A DNA stretch of 64,000 nt from JABDGM01 sp963738665. GTDB taxonomy: Bacteria; Planctomycetota; Planctomycetia; Pirellulales; Lacipirellulaceae. Position numbers and translations under genes: made by a program. Where the stretch lies: the NCBI GenBank assembly GCA_963738665.1, contig CAVTXL010000003.1:1178001-1242000 (forward strand), read 5' to 3'. Below the pieces are notes generated by a model, which saw nothing but the letters and a program-made list of their open reading frames with translations, was not told the origin of the DNA and ran no database searches. Positions 1 to 8,935 of this stretch are shown one piece after another (the stretch's first letter is position 1; every line of letters begins with the position of its first letter).

Positions 1-1004
1 ATCGCCGAGCTGCAAGCTCGGCGACGCGGCCAAGCCCTACCCTGGCAGTCCGACTTCGCCACGGCTGGGATTGCCGTCAAATCGCTCGGCGCGCACTGGC
101 CAGCCGATCCGCTCGTTCATTGGCGACTCGCCAGGCACATCGCCAGGCTGCGGCCGGACGTGGTTCAAACGTGGAACATGCTTCCCGCCCGGCTCCCGGC
201 GCTTTTGCTTCCCCCGCAGCAACGGCCGCGAGTGGTCGCCGCCCACACGCAGATCGACGGCTCGATGCCGGCCTGGCAATGGCCGCTTTACCGGCGACTG
301 GCGCGGAACGTCGACCGAGTTATCGCAAGCAGTCGGACGGTAAGTGAATGGCTGCTGCAACATGGCCTGCCGCCAAATCAACTCACGATCATTCCGCCCG
401 GCGTCCCAACTTCCGCCTCCCCGCCCACCTGCGCAGAATTACTCCAAGAGTTGAACCTGCCCGCCGACGCCCTTCTCATCGGCGTCATCGGCCGGCTTGT
501 TCCCGAGAAGCGGGTGAAAGACCTCATCTGGGCGGCCGACCTGTTGCGCGTGCTGCACGACAACCTGCGTGTCCTTATCATCGGCGACGGCCCACAACGC
601 GAGCGGCTCGTTTGCTACGCCCGCCTCGCGAGCGACCTCGAACATATTCACTTCCTCGGCGAGCGCGCGGACGTCGACCGCATCCTGCCCCACCTCGAAG
701 TCCTGTGGAACGGCAGCGAAGACACAGGCCCCTCCATGGCGATTCTCGAAGCCATGGCCGCCGGCGTGCCGGTCGTCGCCAGCGACACGCCGTCGAACCG
801 CGAGCTGATCACGGGCAACCAAACCGGCTATTTGATCCCGCTCGGGACCCGCGCCGGCCGCGCAGCCCGGCGCGGGCCACCGATCGCATTTTTGGCGGCA
901 ACGCGGCCACTCGCAATTGTATCGATGCAAGTCGACTCCGCATCGAACAATCTTTCAACATCCTCGAAATGACTGATAGGTCTGTTGCATTGTACACTCG
1001 ATAA
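1..1004 (+). CDS. glycosyltransferase, GT-B group 1/family 4 type (5' end outside window)
   Basis: Transfers a sugar from an activated donor, probably for exopolysaccharide or glycan assembly; acceptor unknown. The frame is open to base 1, so the N-terminal acceptor-binding half is partly missing. The C-terminal Rossmann half is clear: a donor-site start (LLIGVIGRLVPEKRVKDL, about 475-530) and the E-x7-E type motif in GSEDTGPSMAILEAMAAGVP (about 712-771). The protein is readable in frame 1 to about base 880. The usual C-terminus (ATDRIFGGNAATR, then SRLRIEQSFN) then continues in frame 3 to a TAA at 1002-1004, so there is a net +2 or -1 shift near 870-885. No partner gene is visible downstream. 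Confidence 0.85.
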
Positions 1005-1071
1005 AGATCATCTCGTCGGAAGTTAACGCCGTGGCCCAAACGCCAATCCGCTACAAGAAACAAGCGGCTCA

Positions 1072-2901
1072 TTGCCTCACTTGCCGTGTGCCGCCATTGC
1101 CGCGCACCTCCTACTACGTTTTGGCACGTCCGTCTCGACGTTTGCCGCTAACGCGCCCCTCTGGGCCGCCCTTATCCTCGGCGGTCTGCCGCTCGTTTGG
1201 GACCTGCTGAAAAAGCTCGTGCGCGGCCAGTTTGGCTCGGACCTGATCGCCGGCGTCTCGATCGTCGCGTCAATTCTGCTCGGCGAGTACCTGGCCGGTA
1301 CGCTTGTCGTGCTGATGCTCTCCGGCGGCGAAGCGCTTGAAGCCTACGCCGTCCGCAGCGCCTCGTCTGTACTGGAAGCTTTGGCGCACCGCATGCCCTC
1401 GGTCGCCCATCGCAAGCAGGACTCAACGATTGCCGACATTCCGCTCAATGAGGTCGCCATCGGCGACGTGCTGCTCGTCTTTCCGCACGAGGTTTGCCCG
1501 ATCGACGGCACCGTCGTCGAGGGCCACGGCGTGATGGACGAGTCGTACCTCACCGGCGAGCCCTACCTGATGTCGAAAACGCCGGGCGCGGCCGTCCTTT
1601 CTGGCGCGATCAACGGCGAATCGGCCCTGACGATTCGCGCCGAGCGGCGGGCCGTCGACTCGCGCTACGCGAAAATCATGGAAGTCATGCAGACGTCGCA
1701 GCAAGAGCGCCCGCGCCTGCGGCGGCTGGGCGACCAACTCGGTGCCTGGTATACGCCACTGGCTCTGGTGATCGCGGCCGTCGCCTGGTTCGCCAGCGGC
1801 GACCCGGTGCGGTTTTTGGCCGTGATCGTCGTCGCCACGCCTTGTCCGCTCTTGATCGCAATTCCGGTCGCCGTGATCGGCTCGATCTCACTGGCCGCAA
1901 AGCGGGCGATCGTCGTCCGTGACCCGGCTGTGCTGGAGACCGTGAGCACCTGCCGCACGATCATCTTCGACAAAACAGGCACGCTCACCTATGGCCAGCC
2001 GCAGCTCGTCGAACAAAACGTCGCATCCGGCTTCAATGCAGCCGAAGTGCTCTCGCTCGTCGCCAGCCTCGAGCGATACTCAAAGCATCCGCTGGCTGAA
2101 GCGATCGTCCGCGCCGGCGGCGCGCAGGGCGTCGCGGTGCACGAAGTGTCCGAGGTCCACGAGCCGCCGGGGCAAGGACTGACGGGGACCGTGGCGGGCC
2201 GCCGCGTGCGGCTGACCAGCCGCAAACAGATTCGTGGGGTAGGCGGCTCGCCTGCCAGTGACTCGACAGGCGAGCCCGTCGCCACGGTGGGCGGGCTCGA
2301 ATGCATCGTGCTCATCGATGACAAATATGCTGCCACTTATCGCTTTCGCGACGCGCCTCGCCGCGAAGGCGTTTCTTTTATCGACCACCTGCGGCCGCGG
2401 CACCGTGTGGTGCGAATTATGCTTGTCTCGGGCGATCGCCAATCGGAAGTCGAATACCTGGCAAATTTGGTCGGTATCCACGACGTCGCGGCCGGCAAGA
2501 GCCCTGAGGAAAAACTGGACATCGTCCGCGAGGAAACGGCCCGCGCGAACACGATCTTCGTCGGAGATGGCATTAATGACGCGCCGGCCCTCACCGCGGC
2601 CACGGTCGGCATCGCCTTCGGCCAAAATAGCGACGTCACGACCGAAGCGGCTGACGTGGTGGTGATGGACAGCTCGCTGGAAAAGGTCGACGAATTCCTG
2701 CACATCAGCCAGCGGATGCGGCGGATCGCGCTCCAAAGCGCGCTGGGCGGCATCGCCGCTAGCCTAGTCGGCATGCTGCTCGCCGCGGCCGGGCTGTTGC
2801 CGCCCGTCGCGGGCGCGATCACTCAAGAAGTAATTGACGTTGTGGCGGTCGTCAACGCGCTGCGCGTGGCGGTGCCGCCGAAGTCGCTCACGGATTTCTA
2901 G
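1072..2901 (+). CDS. heavy-metal translocating P-type (P1B-like) ATPase
   Basis: ATP-driven metal exporter of the inner membrane. Motifs in order (609 residues from this start): SYLTGEP actuator loop (about 158-163), ATPCPL membrane metal-site motif (about 254-259), DKTGT phosphorylation site (about 300), SKHPLAEA nucleotide-domain HP motif (about 336) and GDGINDAPAL hinge (about 498-507), then a final pair of helices. There is no N-terminal heavy-metal-associated domain, and the motif is CPL rather than CPC, so the metal is uncertain. The start given is a TTG. A GTG at 1031 in another frame opens a plausible leader, so a shift near 1080 may hide the true N-terminus. The N-domain carries an in-frame palindromic insertion (2239-2285). 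Confidence 0.9.
   Translation: MPHLPCAAIAAHLLLRFGTSVSTFAANAPLWAALILGGLPLVWDLLKKLVRGQFGSDLIAGVSIVASILLGEYLAGTLVVLMLSGGEALEAYAVRSASSVLEALAHRMPSVAHRKQDSTIADIPLNEVAIGDVLLVFPHEVCPIDGTVVEGHGVMDESYLTGEPYLMSKTPGAAVLSGAINGESALTIRAERRAVDSRYAKIMEVMQTSQQERPRLRRLGDQLGAWYTPLALVIAAVAWFASGDPVRFLAVIVVATPCPLLIAIPVAVIGSISLAAKRAIVVRDPAVLETVSTCRTIIFDKTGTLTYGQPQLVEQNVASGFNAAEVLSLVASLERYSKHPLAEAIVRAGGAQGVAVHEVSEVHEPPGQGLTGTVAGRRVRLTSRKQIRGVGGSPASDSTGEPVATVGGLECIVLIDDKYAATYRFRDAPRREGVSFIDHLRPRHRVVRIMLVSGDRQSEVEYLANLVGIHDVAAGKSPEEKLDIVREETARANTIFVGDGINDAPALTAATVGIAFGQNSDVTTEAADVVVMDSSLEKVDEFLHISQRMRRIALQSALGGIAASLVGMLLAAAGLLPPVAGAITQEVIDVVAVVNALRVAVPPKSLTDF
2239..2285. repeat. palindromic repeat inserted in frame in the P-type ATPase
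   Basis: Two tandem palindromic blocks, GTAGGCGGCTCGCCTGCC (2239-2256) and ACAGGCGAGCC followed by CGTCGCCAC, encode the stretch VGGSPASDSTGEPVATVGG in the nucleotide-binding domain. The same block type occurs in uvrA at 54016-54087, so this is a mobile or amplified element tolerated as translated sequence. Confidence 0.65.
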
Positions 2902-2910
2902 CGCAAACCG

Positions 2911-3207
2911 CTACCCGCCCGCAATCGCCCCGATCACCAAAAACGGCTCCTTTCCGCCGGCCACCGCCTCCGGCAGCGCAGTATCGAGCGGCTCGAGCGA
3001 CAGATCCTCGTTGCAGGCGTAATACCGCAAAAACGGCCGCCGCTGTTTCGTCTGCTGGTCGCGAATCGTGCCTCGCAACATCGGATAGCGCTCTTCCAGC
3101 GCATCCAGCACCGACCGCAACGTCACCGGCCCGGTAACGTCGAGCTGCACCTCGCCGTCGATCTTGGCAAGCGTTCGCAAATGATAAGGAATCTCAACGC
3201 GGATCAT
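2911..3207 (-). CDS. MoaD/ThiS-family ubiquitin-like protein
   Basis: A 98-residue protein beginning MIRVEIPYHLRTLA and ending IGAIAGG. It has the beta-grasp size and C-terminal Gly-Gly of sulfur-carrier proteins (MoaD, ThiS), which are adenylated and thiocarboxylated at that end. Its ATG overlaps the TGA of the upstream propeller gene (ATGA at 3207-3204), so the two are translationally coupled. No MoeB/ThiF-type activating enzyme is nearby, so its role in molybdopterin or another thiolation pathway cannot be stated. Intact. Confidence 0.8.
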   Translation of the reverse strand: MIRVEIPYHLRTLAKIDGEVQLDVTGPVTLRSVLDALEERYPMLRGTIRDQQTKQRRPFLRYYACNEDLSLEPLDTALPEAVAGGKEPFLVIGAIAGG

Positions 3208-4383
3208 CGCAGCGTCTGCACTTCCACACTCACGACCGCCGGCAAATCGTGCACGATCGCCTGCCAATTCTCGCCGCCGTCGGGCGAACAGTATACCTGC
3301 CCGCCGGTCGTGCCAAAATACACGCCGCAATCGTCGAGCCGGTCGACGCACATCGCATCACGCAAAACATTCACGTAGCAATTCTCCTGCGGTAACCCCT
3401 TTGAGAGAGGCTCCCACTGGTTGCCGCCCGTCTTGCTGCGGTATACCCGTAACTTCCCTTCCGGCGGGTAATGCAGCGAATCGCTTGTGATCGGAACGAC
3501 GTAGATCGTCTCCGGCTCGTGGGCGTGCACCTCGATCGGAAAGCCGAAGTCGGTCGGCAAATTGCCGCTCACTTCGTACCAGTCGTCGCCCGCGTTGTCG
3601 CTCCGCATTACGTCCCAGTGCTTCTGCATGAACAGCACGTCCGGCCGCGACGGGTGCAGCGCGATGCGATGCACGCAGTGGCCCACCTCGGCGTTCGGGT
3701 CGGGAATGTACTGCGACCGCAGGCCGCGGTTGATCGGCTTCCAGCTCTCGCCGCCGTCGTCCGTGCGAAAGCAGCCGGCCGCCGAGATCGCGATATACAT
3801 CCGGTCGTTGTTCTTCGGGTCGATCAATATCGTGTGCAGCCCCATGCCGCCCGCGCCGGGCGACCAATTCGGCCCGGTGCCATGGCCGCGCAGGCCGGGC
3901 ATCTCCTGCCAATTCTTGCCGCCGTCGATCGAACGAAAGATGGCCGCGTCCTCGATGCCGGCGTAGACCAGGTCCGGATCGGTCAGCGACGGCTCGAGGT
4001 GCCAGACGCGTTTGAATTCCCATGGATGCTGCGTGCCGTCGTACCACTGGTGCGTCGTGAGCGGGGCCGCGGCCGCGTCGTACGCAAACTTGTTGCTCTC
4101 GGCCAGCGGCATGCCTTCGGGCGTCGTCGTCGGCTGGCCGGCCGGCGTGCCCGGCTGAAACCACGTCTTGCCGCCGTCGTCCGAGCGCCTGCATGATCTG
4201 CCCAAACCAGCCGCTTGATTGCGACGCGTAAATTCGGTTCGGATCGACCGGCGAACCCTTCATGTGGTAAATCTCCCAGCCGCCGAAGAGCGGCCCGCTA
4301 ATATCCCACTTCTGCCGCTTGCCGTCCGACTCGAGAATAAAAGCGCCTTTGCGCGTGCCGACCAAAACTCGAACTTTGCTCAT
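3204..4383 (-). CDS. BNR/sortilin-type beta-propeller protein (frameshifted)
   Basis: Begins MSKVRVLVGTRKGAFILESD with GGAACGAAAG just upstream of the ATG. It has repeated Asp-box motifs typical of BNR or exo-sialidase-like propellers (SDDGGKTW, SIDGGKNW, TDDGGESW, SPDGGENW). No sialidase catalytic arginine triad was identified and there is no signal peptide, so the 'glycosyl hydrolase' label often given to this family is not supported as an activity. The frame changes by +1 near 4186 (after SSGWFGQIMQ); corrected length about 390 residues. It overlaps the MoaD-like gene by four bases. This propeller plus MoaD pairing recurs in bacterial genomes, but its function is unknown to me. Confidence 0.8.
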
Positions 4384-4441
4384 CTTTCGTTCCTTGTTGG
4401 AAACCGGAAACACGCCACCTAGAATAAGGTGAGGCGCTGGC

Positions 4442-5571
4442 CTATTCTTGACTGATGTCACTAATCCCAAAGGCTTTCAATAACTCGTCAACTAATCCAC
4501 GTTGTCTAATCGGTTGAAACGTCGGCCGTCGGAAACGGCTTTTTAGCACGGCGTGTTCCCGATCCACCGCGTGTATCCACCGAACGGCCACGCACCAATC
4601 GCATTTCTGGGGGTCGTTCAGATTCATTGGCTTCGCGGTTAACGGCAGTTCGATCAACGGTTTCGACTGACCAATTGGAATGAACTGCTTTTGCGGAACC
4701 GCCTCTGCCACGACTTCGCACAACCCCACGTATCCATGCCCGCTCAAGTATGCGAACACTTTGTCCCCGACCTTCAAGCTCGCGCGTAGTCCTGATACTC
4801 TTTGCTTCCTCCAGCGCCATGAAACCGTACTTCCTGCAATCTTCCCATGATCGGCTCGTGTATCCGCCGTGTTCGCCCGTATTCATGAACAAATAGCCCG
4901 TGAGTTCACCTGTCTCACGTGCAATTTCCCGCCGGCTAATTGCCTCCTCTCGGATGGATATTTGATACTCCGACGTCTCCTTGAGGGGAACGATTTCCTG
5001 AACTTCGAGAATTATTCCATCGCCGTCCGCATGTGGTGCAACCTTAACGCATCGAATATCCAATTCCCATTCCCGCAACCACAGTACAGCAGTCGTTAAT
5101 TCCTTTTTGAAATCGGCAGACACCAAGACGATCCGCACGTCGAGCACGGTATCATCTCTTGGAATTTCGCTGGCAGTAAGCCAATTCAGCAGTTCCGATC
5201 GGGCGTCTCGGCTATTACCAGATTTATCAAGGAATGCTTGAAAAATCCTGATTGCCCTTTGAAACGTCATTCGTGAAACCATGGCGGCATAACGAATCGC
5301 CTGCAATTCCATGTGTCCGCCCTCATCATCGCGCTTGAGTTCGACGACGACGAGAGTTGCATCATGGTCTATGCCCAGTAAATCAATTCGTCGTTTGGAA
5401 TCCTCCCAATCGCCAAATTCTTCCGAAACGACGAGACCCGCCCGGCGCCACAACCTCGATATTTGCTTTGAGAAGCCGCTGAAGATCCGCCCGTTCCTTC
5501 ACGCCTTTTGCGGCGTATGACGTTGTGGGTAATTCCACTATCGCGTCGTTGGTGAGTCGGTAGACTGGCAT
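4442..5571 (-). CDS. NucS/DUF91-like PD-(D/E)xK nuclease with C-terminal PUA/EVE-like part (frameshifted)
   Basis: N-terminus MPVYRLTNDAIVELPTTSYA, then the nuclease core RRIDLLGIDHDATLVVVELK with the D...ExK pattern of PD-(D/E)xK enzymes. A second globular part contains VGDKVFAYLSGHGYVGLCEV, resembling PUA/EVE-like folds. The three pieces lie in three frames. Shifts near 5440 and near 4790, both equivalent to one inserted base, join them into about 375 residues. The protein probably binds and cuts nucleic acid; the substrate is unknown. It lies just downstream of a toxin-antitoxin pair on the same strand, which suggests a defence or mobile context but does not prove it. Confidence 0.65.
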
Positions 5572-5616
5572 ACGTACGATGATTGAATCTCAGAATAAGC
5601 AAATTGTCACCTGACT

Positions 5617-5967
5617 TCACAACGGGAAAAATCTCACGAGATTTTCGCACTCTGCCTGCGCCATGCACTCGTCGGCCAAAAAGATTTCTTCAGTCGCTAG
5701 ACCGAGCGGCATCAAATCGCTGACAAGGAAAACTCCAGACATCGTATCGCCGGCTATTACTCGCTCGTAAGCGTAGGCTGGCATCGTTTCGCGATCATGC
5801 GTCAACAGGATTCGACCTTCAGTCGAGGCCCAGGCCATGATCTCTTGGTCCGAAGCAGCGCTCAGTCCGACGTCCTGAACCCGTACCACATCTAGCTCGG
5901 AGCGATGCCGATATAAACCGCGCAGGATGTCGCCGTTAAAGTTCTCGTCACTGATCAGCTTCCGCAC
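5617..5967 (-). CDS. DUF5615 PIN-like protein, probable toxin
   Basis: 116 residues starting MRKLISDENFNGDILRGL. The conserved acidic residues of DUF5615 are present: DENFNG near the N-terminus, SDQEIMAWA, and RILLTHDRETM mid-protein. These proteins are a minimal PIN-related nuclease fold (COG5615/COG4634 type), usually paired with a DUF433 protein. The gene overlaps the end of the upstream DUF433 gene by 20 bp, as expected for a two-gene toxin-antitoxin operon. Nuclease activity is inferred from family. Intact. Confidence 0.8.
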   Translation of the reverse strand: MRKLISDENFNGDILRGLYRHRSELDVVRVQDVGLSAASDQEIMAWASTEGRILLTHDRETMPAYAYERVIAGDTMSGVFLVSDLMPLGLATEEIFLADECMAQAECENLVRFFPL

Positions 5968-6315
5968 GTCCCTCCTCCTTGGCTTTCGCTCGGGCCATTA
6001 GGATTGAACGGAGGTTGCCTTGGCTGCCCTGTGAACCTTCGATTGTGGCCCGCGTTTTGGCCGCAGCCTCGTCGCGCACTCGCAGATACGCTTCGAAAGG
6101 CTCCGGAGCGGCCAGGTATCGGGTCACAACGGCGTAAACGTCGGCTAGTTTTAGCGTGTCGTTCGATTGCACGATGGCCTCCGGCGTAGCCCCGGCCTTG
6201 AACTCGCGGAGCACTACCTCCAAGAGAACGCGGCTCTTGCCGACGCGCAGTCGCCTGCTGGCTCCTCGCGAAGCGGCACAACGACGGTTAGTGGCTCGAA
6301 ATCAACCATCGACAT
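5948..6315 (-). CDS. DUF433 protein, probable antitoxin (frameshifted)
   Basis: DUF433 proteins are small winged-helix or HTH-like DNA-binding antitoxins. The body (LLEVVLREFKAGATPEAIVQ, then LADVYAVVTRYL) matches the family pattern 'region plus repeat-interrogating HTH'. The expected N-terminus MSMVDFEPLTVVVPLREEPA lies in another frame starting at 6315 and joins near 6250 at LRVGKSR. Corrected length about 120 residues. It is co-transcribed with the PIN-like gene. DNA binding and autoregulation are inferred from the family; no operator was identified upstream. Confidence 0.75.
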
Positions 6316-6349
6316 TGGATGGACTCCAATTGCTCGAATTCTTAATGAA

Positions 6350-6447
6350 GGCTGCTCTGCCATTGAACCCCGGCAGAGCTGTCAGCCATCAGCTTTCAGC
6401 CGTCAGCCAGAACCAAATGGACCATTTTGCGGCGCAGGTTTCATTTG
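6350..6447 (+). repeat. 98-bp dispersed repeat, copy 1
   Basis: A non-coding segment shared with 9816-9918 in the same orientation. Blocks include GGCTGCTCTGCCATTGA, GGCAGAGCTGTCAGCCATCA and the 3' part TTTGCGGCGCAGG. Its core is four tandem 7-mers (GTCAGCC, ATCAGCT, TTCAGCC, GTCAGCC). No ORF is conserved between the copies. Confidence 0.75.
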
Positions 6448-6547
6448 TTCTGGCGAGACAGCGCCGTCCACTCATATCATAGGCGAACTCATCGATAAAA
6501 TCGAGCTTGGACATGCTTGCCGCGGTCACAACGCGATTTCGCCGCCG

Positions 6548-7030
6548 CTACTTCCGCCGATAATGCGCCGTCATAAACGTGGTCCACTTGCCATCCGGCC
6601 CTTGCACTTGCGAGCTCAGCACGTGGTGGTCCTTGTCCTTGATCTCAATAATGTCCTGATAATGGGCAGTTGTTCCGTCGCCCGTGAAACTCGGCCCGTC
6701 GGCGTTCAGCGTCAGCACCTTGCCGGCCGTGTCCCACGCGCCGTCGTAAATCCATAAATGGCACATCATCGAGCCGATAAACGTGCCGACCACGCGCTGC
6801 TTGGCCGGATCGAAGCCGAGCGTAATGACCATCGTCGCCAGGCTGCCGTCCGGCGCTTCACCCTCCCCTTCGCTGATGATCCAGACGTCGCCCAACTGGC
6901 GATTACTCGAGCGGCCACTCGACTTAAAGGAAGGCTGGTCCGGCCCCATGATGCAATCGCCTTCGTACGTCCAGTCGCCGACGAGCTGGGCCAGCCATCG
7001 GTGTTCTTTCTGGGGTTCGGGGGCCTGCAT
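6548..7030 (-). CDS. DUF1579 domain protein
   Basis: 160 residues. The N-terminus EHRWLAQLVGDWTYEGDC and the motif DPAKQRVVGTFIGSMM are characteristic of DUF1579, a lipocalin-like beta-barrel family of unknown function. These genes commonly travel with YciI, VOC and SRPBCC genes in planctomycetes, as here. There is no signal peptide, so it is probably cytoplasmic. Intact; starts ATG at 7030. It is the last gene of the minus-strand stress cluster. Confidence 0.8.
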   Translation of the reverse strand: MQAPEPQKEHRWLAQLVGDWTYEGDCIMGPDQPSFKSSGRSSNRQLGDVWIISEGEGEAPDGSLATMVITLGFDPAKQRVVGTFIGSMMCHLWIYDGAWDTAGKVLTLNADGPSFTGDGTTAHYQDIIEIKDKDHHVLSSQVQGPDGKWTTFMTAHYRRK

Positions 7031-7096
7031 CGCATCGTTCCTTTGCTAAGAAATGTTCTATCGCCACAGCGTTAGTTTAGTGTTGTGGTAGCCAAG

Positions 7097-7498
7097 TTAA
7101 CTCCGCCAGGGCACAAGAGCCCGAATCCGCGGGTCGCGCAAATACAGGCCAAGCCAAAGCACAATGCCGAAGATGATCGCGAAGGGGAATAAACTCCACT
7201 CGGCCGATCGCACGTGCGTGGCCACGGCGCCGCCCAAATAGCCGGTCAACAAAATCGCCCCCAGCACGGCTGTTTGCGGAATGAGATACAGTACGGTGCA
7301 GACGAATTCAACAATAACCAGCGGCAGGGCGACGCCTTCCGGATATCCCTCCTTGGCCATCCCTTGCCTAGCCTCTTCCGGGTTTGCAAAATACATCACT
7401 AGCCCCAGCAGCAACATCAGCGAGGGCAACACGCTCAGCACGACGCCGATCCACCAGGCTGCCTTTGAGACCGGCGGAGATTGGTTCGCGTTTTCCAT
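7097..7498 (-). CDS. DoxX-like small membrane protein
   Basis: 133 residues with four predicted transmembrane helices (about 15-40, 58-80, 83-100 and 105-122). Sequence pieces such as AWWIGVVLSVLPSLMLLLGL and LVIVEFVCTVLYLIPQTAVL are typical of the DoxX-like family (Pfam 13564). The function is not established; the family is often linked to oxidative or thiol stress. It lies between the DUF1579 and SRPBCC genes on the same strand. Intact. Confidence 0.8.
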   Translation of the reverse strand: MENANQSPPVSKAAWWIGVVLSVLPSLMLLLGLVMYFANPEEARQGMAKEGYPEGVALPLVIVEFVCTVLYLIPQTAVLGAILLTGYLGGAVATHVRSAEWSLFPFAIIFGIVLWLGLYLRDPRIRALVPWRS

Positions 7499-7554
7499 CT
7501 TCTAATCCTCGACTGTCGGAGATGCATATTGCAGGTGAGACGCCGACGGTACCA

Positions 7555-8091
7555 CTAGTGCTTCCGGTCCGATTCCACGATCGCCTTCATGTTCGCCAGG
7601 CCCTTCTCAAAATCGCCGCCGACCATGGTGTCCATGTTCATGAACAGGCACATGGCCTTCTCGATAAACCCATTGCGGCCCTTCATGCTCCAGGTGACCT
7701 TCGACTGTTCGCCCTTTGGCTCGATCGTGAACAGCGTATCGGCCCGGCCCTCCATTGGTTTGATAAAGTGCAGGTCCAACCGCACCATTTCATTGGGCCG
7801 GCTTTCGATGATCGTCATGTCACCTGAGCCCAGATGGTTGCTCGTCCAACTGAATTTGGCGCCGACACCCGCATCCGGTCCTTCGTACGTGCCTTTGGTG
7901 CTCGGGTCCCGCTCGATCCAGGGCGACCACTTCTCCCACTGGTGAAAATCGTTCAGTTGCTCAAACACGGCCGCCGGCGGCGCAGCCATCACGGCCGACC
8001 GCGACATCAGCCAAGACGACGGCTGCAGCGCTACGATCACGACGAACACAATGACAAGGACCAAAAGCCCGATCAGAACTTTTTTGAACAT
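7555..8091 (-). CDS. SRPBCC (START-like) family protein with N-terminal membrane anchor
   Basis: 178 residues from MFKKVLIGLLVLVIVF. A single N-terminal transmembrane helix (about 3-24) is followed by a polyketide-cyclase-like/START fold: AAPPAAVFEQLNDFHQWEKW, then WTSNHLGSGDMTI and the C-terminal helix GGDFEKGLANMKAIVES. The hydrophobic-ligand-binding fold is established for the family; the ligand is unknown. It is a paralogue of the next gene (8313-8845). The start was chosen because the anchor begins there; sequence upstream in frame is not protein-like. Confidence 0.85.
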   Translation of the reverse strand: MFKKVLIGLLVLVIVFVVIVALQPSSWLMSRSAVMAAPPAAVFEQLNDFHQWEKWSPWIERDPSTKGTYEGPDAGVGAKFSWTSNHLGSGDMTIIESRPNEMVRLDLHFIKPMEGRADTLFTIEPKGEQSKVTWSMKGRNGFIEKAMCLFMNMDTMVGGDFEKGLANMKAIVESDRKH

Positions 8092-8184
8092 GGCCGCGTC
8101 TCTCGCAATGAAACTAAGCTGGACGAACCTCCCATGGTACACGACCGGCGGGCAAAAGGCATTCGCCATGACAGCAGCCACAAC

Positions 8185-8269
8185 AAGGCACAAAGAGTCA
8201 CAAACAGGAATCTCGGACGACGTCGGATTTCGCTGAATCTGTCGTTTGTTGTGACTTCTCGTGCCTTTT
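8185..8269. repeat. imperfect inverted repeat between the two SRPBCC genes
   Basis: Arms AAGGCACAAAGAGTCACAA (8185-8203) and, in reverse, AAGGCACGAGAAGTCACAA (about 8251-8269) can pair across a loop of about 45 bases. It resembles intergenic repeat families built from 'cacaaaggcacgaag' words. It is not followed by a T-run, so I do not call it a terminator. Confidence 0.5.
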
Positions 8270-8312
8270 GGTGGCCGTCTTCTTCGTGCCCTTCGAATCG
8301 TCGTGGTTCAAA

Positions 8313-8845
8313 CTATTTCGCGCCCTCGCTCACCCGCTTCAAATTCGCCAGCCCCTCCTCGAACTGGCTACCGATCATCTTGTCCATACTCACACCAAAT
8401 GGAACGCCTTGGTAAAGAAATTCAATTTGCCGGCCATGTCCCAGTTCAGCTCGGTCTGGCTGCCTTGCGGCACGAAAATGAACGTCACATCATTCGTTCC
8501 CTTGAACGGCCGGACGAAGTCGAGCTTGATGCGGACCAGCTCGGCGGGTTTACTCTCGACGATGGTCATGGTACCTTCGCCGATTTTATTATTGCCGCTC
8601 CAGTGGTACGCCGAGCCGATGCCCACCGCCGGTCCGCTGAACGACTTCTCCATCGTCGGGTCGAACTTCTCCCACGGCGACCAGGCCTGCCACTTGTGCA
8701 GGTCGTTCACGTGGGGAAACACGGCCGCCGGCGGCGCTGCGATCGTCGTCCTCCGCGAGACGCGAAAATCATCTGGCCGCAGGGCGATGAAAATCACCAG
8801 CACGACGAGTAATCCAACCACTACGAGTAAGATATTGAGGAACAT
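8313..8845 (-). CDS. SRPBCC family protein, second copy (frameshifted near the 3' end)
   Basis: Same architecture as its neighbour: membrane helix MFLNILLVVVGLLVVLVIFI, then AAPPAAVFPHVNDLHKWQAW, then WSGNNKIGEGTMTIVESKP. The open frame stops at 8390 after AFHLV. The family C-terminal helix (SMDKMIGSQFEEGLANLK) continues in another frame to a TAG at 8313-8315, so a two-base insertion (GTG duplicated to GTGTG) near 8392 is likely. Corrected length about 177 residues. It is separated from the upstream VOC gene by a strong terminator. Confidence 0.75.
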
Positions 8846-8898
8846 TGCCGCACGTAGCAGCGGTATCGTGCCGCCGTTTAAATGACTACCTCGGGATG

Positions 8899-8926
8899 AA
8901 AAAACGCAGCGGCAAGATGCCGCTGC
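8899..8926 (-). terminator. Rho-independent terminator after the VOC gene
   Basis: On the minus strand, the perfect stem-loop GCAGCGGC-ATCTT-GCCGCTGC is followed directly by GTTTTTTC. It lies 10 bases after the stop of the VOC gene (8936) and upstream of the second SRPBCC gene. The SRPBCC genes therefore probably have their own promoter. Confidence 0.85.
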
Positions 8927-8935
8927 TTAGTTCCG

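Noticed and set aside
6367..6410. Tandem GTCAGCC/ATCAGCT units as a possible DnaA-box or iteron array
   Set aside because: Only four units, no AT-rich unwinding region, and the same core recurs at 9845-9875 as part of a dispersed repeat.
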